Part shown: positions 21,120 through 30,299 of the stretch, piece after piece | How positions within the stretch are numbered: the first letter of the stretch is position 1 | How the letters are laid out: each line of letters opens with the position of its first letter | Assembly: GCF_000315915.1 (NCBI RefSeq) | Contig: NC_020190.1 | Location: 186,001 to 250,000, forward strand | Length of the DNA: 64,000 bases | DNA from: Henningerozyma blattae CBS 6284 | Taxonomy: Eukaryota > Ascomycota > Saccharomycetes > Saccharomycetales > Saccharomycetaceae | Reading direction: 5' to 3' | Translations under genes and position numbers: made by a program | The notes under the pieces: model-generated | What the model was told of the DNA's origin: nothing | What the model saw: the letters and a program-made list of their open reading frames with translations, nothing else | Database searches by the model: none

Positions 21120-23600
21120 TTTTAAATGAAACTTTTTATTATTTGTAAAATTGAAATAAGAAAAATCAGAGGCTTTGATTTAATTACTTCTTTTGCTTTG
21201 TTGTATTACTTTTTTTTTGTTATTACAATCCAGCATTATAGTTTAATTATTAACCTATTTATACTTTAAATTTTTCATCATTTGTTATAGTATATCATAG
21301 TAGAATATTTGAATATGTCTTAAAATACGAGGGATATTTATTTTTTTAAAGAAAATATTATAAAATAAATTCCCTGTTTTTTTGTTGTTGTTTTTTTTTT
21401 GTAATTTGTTTAAATTTAAAAATATTTTTTTTAGTATTCTTTGGCCTTCCAAACTGTTAATATAAGATGATTTTGTCTAAAAAAAATTAATATCTTATTT
21501 TCTTTTCAACTAATTAATGTAACCCTTGTAGTATAAAAATTTCATATACATAAAGTTGGCTTATTTCATCATAAGCCTTTTCAAGGTGCATTATGAAACA
21601 AGGAAGTTAGGCTAAATTGTACTATATTATTACCTTAAATTTCATTTTTTTCTTCAATTTTTTTGTCTTATTATTTACCTTAATTAAAATAGAAAACTTT
21701 TCTTAAATTTGTTAAGCCACAAAGACTCTATGCATATGAAATTTTGAAAGATTAGATTAACACTAGATATTCAAAAGTATTTCAGATGAGAACTAGTGCT
21801 AATATATCTTCTAATATTATCTAATTCAAATAATATGGTATCATTATATGGCACAAATATATTTGATATATTGGCATTCTCATTATGTACGATAGGAACG
21901 ACCCTTCATTTTTTTTTATCTTTTTTCAATTTACAGCGCAGGTTCGAGTCTGCACCGCGCCATAATTGTGTACTTTTTTTTAAAAAATTAATACAGTTTA
22001 ATGCTTGTGACAAAGAGTATAATTACTTAACACTTGTATGGATGGATACCATTGTTTAACCGCGGAAAAAAGATCTTTATCAGATCATGTAACTATTAAT
22101 AAACCTAAAAAGAATATTTATGCACCCAAGGTGTAAAAAACCGGTATAGTGCCAAAATCTGGTATTGGATAAACAATTATGATATAATTATTTCTTATAA
22201 CACAAGTAGCCCCCTCTTTTTCCACGGAGAGCACTCCGTTTCAATGTACTTTAAACGTTTGTAGAAATTGCCTATAGTATAAAGGAAATTCCTTTTTCAA
22301 TCATACAAATAACTTTTTAGAATCTAAAAATATCTCATATAAATGCTTATAAAATGATTATTTTTGAAGGCATTTTTCCGAAATAGTCTAAATATCTATA
22401 AAGAGTGAAAAATTCATTATTAGGTCTGATTTAAACACATTAATTCTAAGATAAATTGAACGATTTTTTATTATGTCTATGACTTTATAATATCTAGTTT
22501 CCCAAGATGATTTAATAATCTTGTTTTCCCTATTCTAGAGTGCAACTTCCAAACACAAAAAGGCATGTCCCCGAACATACTATATCCATTTCAAGTACAC
22601 CTTTCGTCCTAACTTAGCCAATAGTTTATCTTGCTGATGCAGTTTACCTAACACCCTGCCACATCTCCATTACAAAGAAACAAGCTTGTCTTGGTATTTA
22701 TTCGCCGTATTTCCATAACAATATCTTCACTGTAGCTATAGTCTCAGGCTATTAGAAACAATTCACACAACAAATCATAGAATATTCATAAAATTCGTAT
22801 TAAGTTTATAATCAATGCTTAACAGATATTATCATACACGTATATACTTTTAGATGAAAAAGTTGAAAAAAAAAACTCCTTTGGGAATCTCGGCTCATTG
22901 CGTTTCTCGGAGTTTAAGCCCGGAAAAACCCCTGTTGAGATAGCTCCCCTGAAACTTTTTGTGGAGAGAGTTCTCTAGATAGGAATTTTGATTGGGTATA
23001 ATGTAATCGTAGCTCGATGACAGAAGAATTTGACAGGATAGGAATCTAATTAGCACTACTAGATATTTCAATTTGTCAGAAAAAAAACACCTATTATTAA
23101 TGCAACCTTTATTACCAGCCCTGACTTATTTTTTAGTTCTATCTAATGTATCTCACAAGATTACAATACATATGGTTGTCTAGATAGCCAGAGAACCAAG
23201 TGGAAAATCCACGGAAGTATAAATAGATTATACATTTGTTTAGGTTTTTATACGAAGTTCGAACACACCTTAGATTCTAGGTTAAATACCGGTTTTACGT
23301 TCCCGCACTCCTTACATTTGTTTGTGTGCTTTTTATTTTGTTTTACTTTCTTCCTTAGAACACATTTTGTACTTACCAGAATATATAATTTCTTTTTTAG
23401 AATTGTATCTTCTTTTACTGATTTTAATCTGTCTTGTTTTTCTCTTTCTCTTTCATTTTCATTTTTATTTTTTTTGTCATCCTACACATATATACAAAGT
23501 TATTATTTGTTTTTCATTAGAAATATCAGTAAAAGAAAAAGGATAAGTGCACCTGTTAAGAGAAAAATAGTACCATAATCATTTTAATAATCTCATATTC
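21120..23600. other. 2.5-kb region between the small coiled-coil gene and RTK1
   Basis: No protein gene is supported. It holds a tRNA-like B-box fragment at 21941-21951 with a T8 run behind it (listed separately) and a 6-bp-stem hairpin, ACGGAG/CTCCGT, at 22224-22239. Near RTK1 are CCCCT stress-response-type elements (for example around 22928 and 22952). The last 280 bases before RTK1 are T-rich leader sequence with spurious frames. Confidence 0.5.
21936..21981 (+). other. tRNA 3'-end relic or isolated TFIIIC B-box with Pol III terminator
   Basis: GGTTCGAGTCT at 21941-21951 matches the Pol III B-box consensus GGTTCGANTCC at 10 of 11 positions. It is preceded by GC and followed by TGCACCGCGCCA, like a T-arm and acceptor end, and then by T8 at 21974-21981. 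The T-stem pairs only if one C is restored, no matching 5' acceptor (GGCGCG) or A-box lies upstream, and T runs intervene. It is therefore a broken tRNA or an extra TFIIIC-type site, not an intact tRNA. Confidence 0.35.
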
Positions 23601-25844
23601 ATGATCATGGGTGAACATAAACTTTCGAAAAAAACTTCAGATACACCAACAACAGTGATCCATTCAGAAAGTGGTAGTAGTGGTAACAATCATGACAGAA
23701 ACAATAGCAACGATAAGAGAAACAAGAGTTTCCATTTACCAAAATTATTCACTAGCAACAACACAAACAGTAGTGTAGCTGAGAAATCTGCTGTATCTCC
23801 TGGAACAGGGCAACATGGTGGTCATGATTTCTTAGGGTATCTGCTATCACCCAAGAGATCTAATCCTTCATCTTCTTCAGATGATACTACTAAAGAAGGT
23901 ACTGATAGTAATAGTAATAATACGTCTGGCCACAATACAAAGCCAAGCTCAGGAAGTGGATTTTTTAACGTTAATAGAAGCAGAAGTAATTCTACAAGCA
24001 GCCGCCATTCCAATACAAAGATTAAAAATAATAACAAATCAAGACATAGTTCTAATGATTCTGGTATCTCGAAAGTAGAAAATGGTAAAGTTACACCAGT
24101 AACCTCAGGTCCCAGGGAAACTCAAATACCACCTCATTCAGTACCAATTACAACTGTTTTAACACATAAAGAATTCGATCTTAAAAGATTAAGGGACCCG
24201 AATTCTCATGTTCATATTGTAAATAGATTACAAAAGCAAATTGAAAATTATCAATTTGGTACTGAAGATGACCCAATACCTGCTAATGAAGATGATTTAA
24301 CGTTACGCACTATAAAGACAAGTTATAATGATGCAGCTGATGAAACTTTAAAACCAGTCAAGCCTGAACAAGCAAAGGGCCAATCCCTAACAAGATTTAT
24401 CAAGAAGACTATGCAAGTTCCATTAGAATTAAATCCAGTTAACTTAGGTAGAGTGCTGCAAAGTCAAAATTCAGATTCTTCAAAACATCCTAAGCCAGAC
24501 TCCCATAATGTGAACGAGAAACCAAATAATAAAATGACTGATAAAGAAAAGGAAAAAACTATCAACAATGGGTTTTATGTTAGTATCGATAAAGATTCGA
24601 ATTTGATCTTTAGAGATTTGAAAGAAAAAGATCAATTCCAAAAATTGGCAAATAAATTTGGAATAGTTAGAGGTAAAAAATTAGGTGAAGGTGCCTCTGG
24701 TTCTGTTTCAATTATCAAGAAGAACGATAGCAAGACTTATGCAGTAAAAACTTTTAGATTACATGTAAGTGGTTCTAAACAAAATATTACAAGAGCTGGC
24801 CAATTAGCATTTTCTAGAAAAGTTACAAAAGAGTATTGTATTGGTGCTGCGTTACATCATTTTAATATTATTGATACTTATGATATGTTACAAGATTCTG
24901 GACTTTACTTGGTTTGTATGGAATTTGCTCCATATGATTTCTTTAATTTGGTAATGAGTGAATTATTTACAAAACATGAAGTTTATTGTTATTTGAAACA
25001 ACTTGTCCGCGGTGTTAATTTCATGCATTCACAAGGTATAGCTCATCGTGATTTGAAATTGGATAATTGTGTGGTTAATTCTGATGGTATTCTGAAAATT
25101 ATCGATTTCGGTAGTGCTGTAATATTCAAAAATCCTAATGAAGATAAATTAATTCTAGCGCGCGGTGTGGTTGGTTCAGATCCATATTTAGCACCTGAAT
25201 TATTAATCCGTGATAAATATGATCCAAGAGCTGCTGACGTTTGGTCCATTGGTATCATTTTCTATTGTATGTATCTGAGAAGATTCCCTTGGAGAGCTCC
25301 AAAGGAAAATTTAGAATCTTTCAGAAATTTCTGTTCGAAACCAGACAGTCCAGATGATATCAACAAGGGTCCAAATAAATTATTAATATATCTACCACAT
25401 AGATCTCGTAATTTAATTGGTAGAATGCTAGATTTAGAACCTTCGAGAAGAATAAAAACTTCTGAGATTATTCAAGACAAATGGTATAGAACTATTGAAT
25501 CTTGTAAGTATGATTCAGAAGATAGGCTAGTCAAAATACCTCGTAATCATATCCATCATTTAGTAACAGAGGAACAACTGTTATTATTGGAAAAAAGACG
25601 CACCGAAGCTAAGAATAAGGCTAAAAATATCACAACTCCACATATGTCAGAACTACCATCAACTTCTAAATCAACATCGGAAGGTCATAAATCTTATACA
25701 TTTGGCAAAAACTCTATATCTGAACCTGAGGATATTAACAATACTAAGGAAGCTACTATTCCTAGAGTAGTTCATGAAAATATTGAAGGCGCTAATGATA
25801 AAGATAACACAAACAAAAGAAAAATATCTCCACTAAATACGTAA
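23601..25844 (+). CDS. RTK1: Ser/Thr protein kinase of the Npr1/Hal family (Rtk1)
   Basis: Fungal-specific Npr1/Hal4/Hal5-type kinase. S. cerevisiae Rtk1 associates with ribosome-biogenesis and tRNA-synthetase complexes; its substrates are poorly known. The protein is 747 residues. The first 340 are Ser/Asn-rich and presumably disordered; the kinase domain spans about 350-640. Visible motifs are a glycine loop (GEGASGSV), the ATP-binding lysine in YAVKTF, the catalytic loop HRDLKLDN near residue 482, IDFGSA, the APELL segment, and AADVWSIG. The start may be ATG 23601 or 23607, six bases apart. Position between MAM3 and PRS5, on the track that also carries MPS1 and ARP2, fits YDL025C; paralogs such as SAT4 and HRK1 are the main alternative names. 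Confidence 0.85.
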   Translation: MIMGEHKLSKKTSDTPTTVIHSESGSSGNNHDRNNSNDKRNKSFHLPKLFTSNNTNSSVAEKSAVSPGTGQHGGHDFLGYLLSPKRSNPSSSSDDTTKEGTDSNSNNTSGHNTKPSSGSGFFNVNRSRSNSTSSRHSNTKIKNNNKSRHSSNDSGISKVENGKVTPVTSGPRETQIPPHSVPITTVLTHKEFDLKRLRDPNSHVHIVNRLQKQIENYQFGTEDDPIPANEDDLTLRTIKTSYNDAADETLKPVKPEQAKGQSLTRFIKKTMQVPLELNPVNLGRVLQSQNSDSSKHPKPDSHNVNEKPNNKMTDKEKEKTINNGFYVSIDKDSNLIFRDLKEKDQFQKLANKFGIVRGKKLGEGASGSVSIIKKNDSKTYAVKTFRLHVSGSKQNITRAGQLAFSRKVTKEYCIGAALHHFNIIDTYDMLQDSGLYLVCMEFAPYDFFNLVMSELFTKHEVYCYLKQLVRGVNFMHSQGIAHRDLKLDNCVVNSDGILKIIDFGSAVIFKNPNEDKLILARGVVGSDPYLAPELLIRDKYDPRAADVWSIGIIFYCMYLRRFPWRAPKENLESFRNFCSKPDSPDDINKGPNKLLIYLPHRSRNLIGRMLDLEPSRRIKTSEIIQDKWYRTIESCKYDSEDRLVKIPRNHIHHLVTEEQLLLLEKRRTEAKNKAKNITTPHMSELPSTSKSTSEGHKSYTFGKNSISEPEDINNTKEATIPRVVHENIEGANDKDNTNKRKISPLNT

Positions 25845-26270
25845 TAATATTTTATTATTTTAGTGGTTTTCACTACCCCTACAATTAGTATCCCTCTTAT
25901 ATTAACGAATTTAACTATTTTAATGTAATGTCCATTTTAATGCTGCTAATCATTCCAATAATAATTTTAGCTTTTTGATTGTATTTTTCTAATTATTCAT
26001 GTATTTTATCATTGATTTTATTAAGCTCTTTGTATACTTCTTATATAAAGATAAAATTACTATATACTTTTGTAGTTTGCATATATGCCATAAAAGACAT
26101 TCTAAATACTTTTATGTTTGTAATTTTTGTAAATAATACATAACGAAATGGTAAACATATAAAAACTTTTTTTCTTAAATGAAATGTAATAAAATAAATA
26201 TAAATTTAAATGAGAAAGAATAAAATTGAAAGTATATAGAAAAGAACAAGTTACATAATAATCAGTACGA
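25845..26270. terminator. RTK1 / PRS5 convergent 3' region
   Basis: About 430 bases between convergent stop codons. It is AT-rich with TATATA and TTTTTA-type efficiency and positioning elements for both polyadenylation directions. No gene is seen. Confidence 0.45.
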
Positions 26271-27611
26271 TTACCAACCATGTTCAAACAACATAGAAAT
26301 TGATTCGCCATTGTGAATTCTTCTGATAGCTTCACCAATGACACGAGAGACGTCCATAATACCAACTTTATCTTTACCTAATGCAGAAATAGTTTCATCT
26401 TGTGGGACAGTATTTGAGATAACAAATTGATCAATCTCACTTTGAGCAATGCGAGCTAAGGCATCACCAGAGAAAATACCATGTGTAACAATGGCATATA
26501 CTTTTGAAGCACCCTGATCCTTTAATAGTTTAGCAGCACGTGTAACAGTGTAAGATGTATCTACCAAATCATCTACAATAATGCATACCTTGTTTCTAAC
26601 ATCACCAACTAACATTGTAGTTTGAATATACTTTGATGGGGAATTAGTAATTTCGGTAGAATTTAAATTAGAAATCAATGGAGTTGTAGAAACATTTAAC
26701 CCACCACCAGAGGTTAAAGTGGCATCAGGAGGACCTTTTAAAAGTTGAGATCTTCTTTCCTTGTGGATCAGAGCAAATGATAATTCTAATGAATCAGCAA
26801 TAGCAGTAGCTCTCTTAGCACCACCTGCATCTGGAGAAACAATAACAGCATCTTTATAATCTGGTATATGATGTTGAATATAATTTTGAACTAACGGCCT
26901 ACAATACAAATTATCAACAGGGATATTGAAAAAACCTGGAAATTGTGGATCATGCAAATCCATAGTAATAACATGATCTGCACCAGCAGCTGTTAATAAA
27001 TTAGCAATTAAAGTACCAGATTGGGCAACCCATAATTTATAACCAGCGTTTTGTGCGTTAAACGCTTCATTAGCCTCAGTACCTTTTGGATCTTTTTTAC
27101 TGCTAACAATTGGAATACGAGAAGCAGAAACTGATTTTTTCAAAGTTTGATTGGTACTGGTTCGTACTTCTTCATCTGCAACTTTAAATGGACTCATTGA
27201 ACCTGGTCGTTGTGTCATTAAAGCAGAAGGAGCTGGAGAAAGAATATCACCCTCAATATTAGAATTTTTATTAGCTTTAGTAATTAATGGGGCACCTTTA
27301 GAAGTGAATGGGATATCTGGCTGTCTTGAATAACAGAAATAAGGCATGACCGCAGTAATACGAGAGGCTGAAGCTGATTTACAGGCACTAATCATGATTA
27401 AAAGTTCCATAAAATTATCGTTAACATGACCACAACCACTTTGAATAAGGTAGACATCTTTTTCACGAACAGATTCACCAATTTGAACGTTTGTTTCACC
27501 GTTAGAGAACTTACTTAGGTCAACTCTAGAAGAAGGAACCCCAAGGTTTTCACATATCATATTGACCAATTCTGGATGGGATGACCCACCAAAAACAACA
27601 ATATCACCCAT
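26271..27611 (-). CDS. PRS5: Ribose-phosphate pyrophosphokinase subunit (Prs5-type)
   Basis: Subunit of PRPP synthetase, which makes phosphoribosyl pyrophosphate from ribose 5-phosphate and ATP for purine, pyrimidine, histidine, tryptophan and NAD synthesis. The protein has 446 residues. The N-terminal half has [15 protein letters not shown] and YFCYSRQ. The PRPP-binding signature appears as [12 protein letters not shown] near residue 345. Two insertions interrupt the catalytic fold: about residues 112-185 (Ser/Pro/Lys-rich, after [12 protein letters not shown]) and about 285-320 (after [10 protein letters not shown]). Such non-homologous regions are a known trait of Prs1 and Prs5 in yeast and affect cell-integrity signalling. 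Adjacency to APM4 and MAM3 matches YOL061W. Confidence 0.9.
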   Translation of the reverse strand: MGDIVVFGGSSHPELVNMICENLGVPSSRVDLSKFSNGETNVQIGESVREKDVYLIQSGCGHVNDNFMELLIMISACKSASASRITAVMPYFCYSRQPDIPFTSKGAPLITKANKNSNIEGDILSPAPSALMTQRPGSMSPFKVADEEVRTSTNQTLKKSVSASRIPIVSSKKDPKGTEANEAFNAQNAGYKLWVAQSGTLIANLLTAAGADHVITMDLHDPQFPGFFNIPVDNLYCRPLVQNYIQHHIPDYKDAVIVSPDAGGAKRATAIADSLELSFALIHKERRSQLLKGPPDATLTSGGGLNVSTTPLISNLNSTEITNSPSKYIQTTMLVGDVRNKVCIIVDDLVDTSYTVTRAAKLLKDQGASKVYAIVTHGIFSGDALARIAQSEIDQFVISNTVPQDETISALGKDKVGIMDVSRVIGEAIRRIHNGESISMLFEHGW

Positions 27612-27914
27612 GATAATTATAGAATATATTTAGAATTCTGTAGGTATACTAGATATACTTCTAATAGGTATGTCTGTTATAGAACTTATGAATAAATACT
27701 TTGAAAAATCGAGATAATAATAATTCTTATTTAAATTTTCAGCTCATCGTATTATTTTTTATTTTTTTTTTTTTTTTAATTCGGTCTGTTTAAGCTTTAA
27801 GTGAAATTTCAAAAATATATACAAAATGATCTAAAAAGAGAGAGCCTTTACGTAATCTTTCAATTGTTGTTTGTCTGTAAGCAATTGAACTGTTATCCAG
27901 AATTTTGCAAAAAG
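27612..27914. promoter_or_regulatory. PRS5 / APM4 divergent promoter
   Basis: About 300 bases between divergent starts, with a long T tract near 27755-27778. The APM4 frame stays open upstream of its ATG to 27801, but only through non-ATG codons, so that part is taken as leader. Confidence 0.45.
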
Positions 27915-29360
27915 ATGATCAATGCTGTAATGATTTTCACCCCTCGTGGTGAACTATTAGTTTTCAAAGTATTCAAGAGTTCTGTTAAGAGAACAATCTC
28001 CGACATTTTTCGAGTACAAGTTATCAATAATGATAATATTAGATCTCCAATTCTAACACTTGGATCAACTACTTTCCATTTTATTAGAACTACTGCTGGT
28101 AGTAAATTATGGTTAGTAGCTGTCACTCGAAGCAATGCAGATAGTGGTGCCATTTGGGAGTATTTATATAAACTTAATAGTTTGATGGAGGTGTATGGGT
28201 TAACTCATGAAGACATTCTAAAAGATGAATTTATTGTATGCCATGAATTACTGGATATAACGCTAGGTATGAATGGTTTACCTATGGATACCGAATTAAG
28301 CTCAGTTATAGGAAAAATGACATTAAAACCTGCACAGGTTTTAACCAGCTCTGCAGATAGATCAGATATACTGGCATCTAGTGTCACAACTTTAGGCCAT
28401 AATTCTACACCAATAAGCATGCCCAAATTCTTAAGTAGAAATAGTAATAGATCAGTCACCCAAGAATTTGAATCACAGTTTTCACCATCTAACATTCCTT
28501 GGAGATCTCGAGATATAAAATATAAGAAGAATGAAATGATTGTGAATGTAATAGAAAAAATAAATGTGCTGGTTGGGAAAGATGATAATATACTGAGAGC
28601 GTATGTAGATGGTACCATTGATATAACTGCGCATCTTTCTGGAATGCCAATGTGTCAAATAGGCATGAATGATTTATCAACGATACAAGGAGGTGAAAAT
28701 GCCCATTGGACCAATGAAGATAGAGCATCTAATAGAGATGCAATGCCAGATGTAAGTGGTGATAGGGTTATATTAGAGGGCTCTAAATTTCATCAATGTG
28801 TAGCACTTGATAAATATAATAAGGATAATGTAATTTGGTTCATACCTCCAGATGGCCAATTCGAATTAATGAAATATCATGTAAGCAATAATTTAAATTT
28901 GCCATTTCGAATCACCCCTCAAGTGACATTAACATCTCATGGTACTGCATTATCTTATGCCATTAAATTAAAATCATTATTCCCTCGTAAATTATCTGCA
29001 GAAAATGTCGTACTTCGTATACCTGTACCACCAGGGACGCTAGATTGTAAAATAAATGCATCTGATGGTAAATGCAAATTTATTCCAGAGGAAAATTGTA
29101 TGGTATGGTCTTTTCATAGGTTTAATGGCTCCACAGAGAATCATTTAAATGCTCAGACTGTCCCAACACAATCAATCGCATCTCAATCGATAAAACAATG
29201 GACTAGGCCACCTATGTCTTTAGATTTTAAAGTTTTGATGTTTAGCAATACGGGGCTAATCGTTCGTTATCTAAAAGTTCAAGAAAAAAATATGCACTAC
29301 AATACAATAAAATGGATTAAATACATTTCAGCTGCTGGATCATATGAGGTCAGGTATTAG
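27915..29360 (+). CDS. APM4: Clathrin adaptor AP-2 mu subunit
   Basis: Medium chain of the AP-2 complex, which links cargo to clathrin at endocytic sites on the plasma membrane. The ATG at 27915 gives MINAVMIFTPRGELL, the expected start of a mu chain (481 residues; S. cerevisiae Apm4 491). The N-terminal longin-like domain includes SDIFRVQVINN and SPILTLGSTTFHF. A linker of about 60 residues follows, then the mu-homology domain with WRSRDIKYKKNE, the strands around SGMPMCQIGMND, and the final WIKYISAAGSYEVRY, which is typical of mu subunits. Next to PRS5 and CRT10, as in YOL061-063. Confidence 0.95.
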   Translation: MINAVMIFTPRGELLVFKVFKSSVKRTISDIFRVQVINNDNIRSPILTLGSTTFHFIRTTAGSKLWLVAVTRSNADSGAIWEYLYKLNSLMEVYGLTHEDILKDEFIVCHELLDITLGMNGLPMDTELSSVIGKMTLKPAQVLTSSADRSDILASSVTTLGHNSTPISMPKFLSRNSNRSVTQEFESQFSPSNIPWRSRDIKYKKNEMIVNVIEKINVLVGKDDNILRAYVDGTIDITAHLSGMPMCQIGMNDLSTIQGGENAHWTNEDRASNRDAMPDVSGDRVILEGSKFHQCVALDKYNKDNVIWFIPPDGQFELMKYHVSNNLNLPFRITPQVTLTSHGTALSYAIKLKSLFPRKLSAENVVLRIPVPPGTLDCKINASDGKCKFIPEENCMVWSFHRFNGSTENHLNAQTVPTQSIASQSIKQWTRPPMSLDFKVLMFSNTGLIVRYLKVQEKNMHYNTIKWIKYISAAGSYEVRY

Positions 29361-30299
29361 TACGAAATTTAATTGTTTTTACTCAGGATAGATATTAATC
29401 TTCAATATATACTATGTAACATACCTTTTTTTTTGTGGTGTCTTGAATGTACTATTAAAAAAGAGAAATGGATATTACTGTATTATTTGATGTAGATAAC
29501 TCCCTATTAGGAGAGAAAGGCTAATCTTATAAGAAAATATTCGTAAATATCTCCTATTGCAAAATTCTTGTTGTTACTCTTAGTCCTTCAGTTATTTCAT
29601 TCATTTTTTTATATATTAATTCATCTAATATATTCTTCATAATCTTTTCCTTATTGAGTCTAGAAATTCATATAATTATACTTACCTTGTTTTGTGCAGA
29701 ACTTTCATCTGCTTTTAGAATTATCAACAAGATAACAAGAAGTAATCAATAGAATATTTAATAGAGCCACCTGTAGTTAAAAAAGAAGTGAATTATGACG
29801 ATGAGGCATTTGTGAGAGAAGAACTGAAATAAAGTGAAAAATAAAACAAAACTTTAGGATCGATATTTTAAGTTATCACATTGTAATAAAAGTGCGTCAC
29901 CATATTGATATGAACATTCATATAATATAAGTAAAAAAGAACACATTTATAACTAAACTACCTTATATATTGTTTAGCCATGTTATAAGAAAAAACAACC
30001 TCTATTAATAAAGTAATAACATTCTTAAATACATTTCACATATATATTCATATAGAAAATTGATAGTTACATTTACTGTCGTTTGAGTTCGGATAAAAGT
30101 TACAGGCGCACATCTTCGAAAAGATAGGTTTCTAATAGAAACCCTAAAACGGAATTTCTACATTCATTATTATTGAAAAAAAATAGTTAAATTGTGTTGT
30201 CACAATATTTAGTGACATTAGATAAGATACTAATTCTCGTTCATGGTGACTACCTACCACCAAGCGGCTAATTCTGAGCATATTTACTAGTTAAAAAAT
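29361..30299. other. APM4-CRT10 intergenic region
   Basis: About 940 bases, AT-rich. A short open stretch with coding-like composition ends at about 29831 (VVKKEVNYDDEAFVREELK), but it has no start and in-frame stops lie just upstream, so it is not called a gene. The CRT10 promoter should lie in the last few hundred bases. Confidence 0.5.

Noticed and set aside
22370..22400. TTTTTCCGAAATAG as a centromere CDEIII-like core
   Set aside because: No CDEI (RTCACRTG) at the proper distance and no roughly 80-bp, over 90% AT CDEII bounded by both elements.
27801..27914. Longer APM4 start including 38 extra codons
   Set aside because: It would start at GTG, and mu subunits begin at the conserved MIxxVxIFxxRGE segment encoded from 27915.
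29736..29831. Coding-like end (VVKKEVNYDDEAFVREELK) between APM4 and CRT10
   Set aside because: No start codon, in-frame stops just upstream and no splice signals; too short to call a gene or relic.
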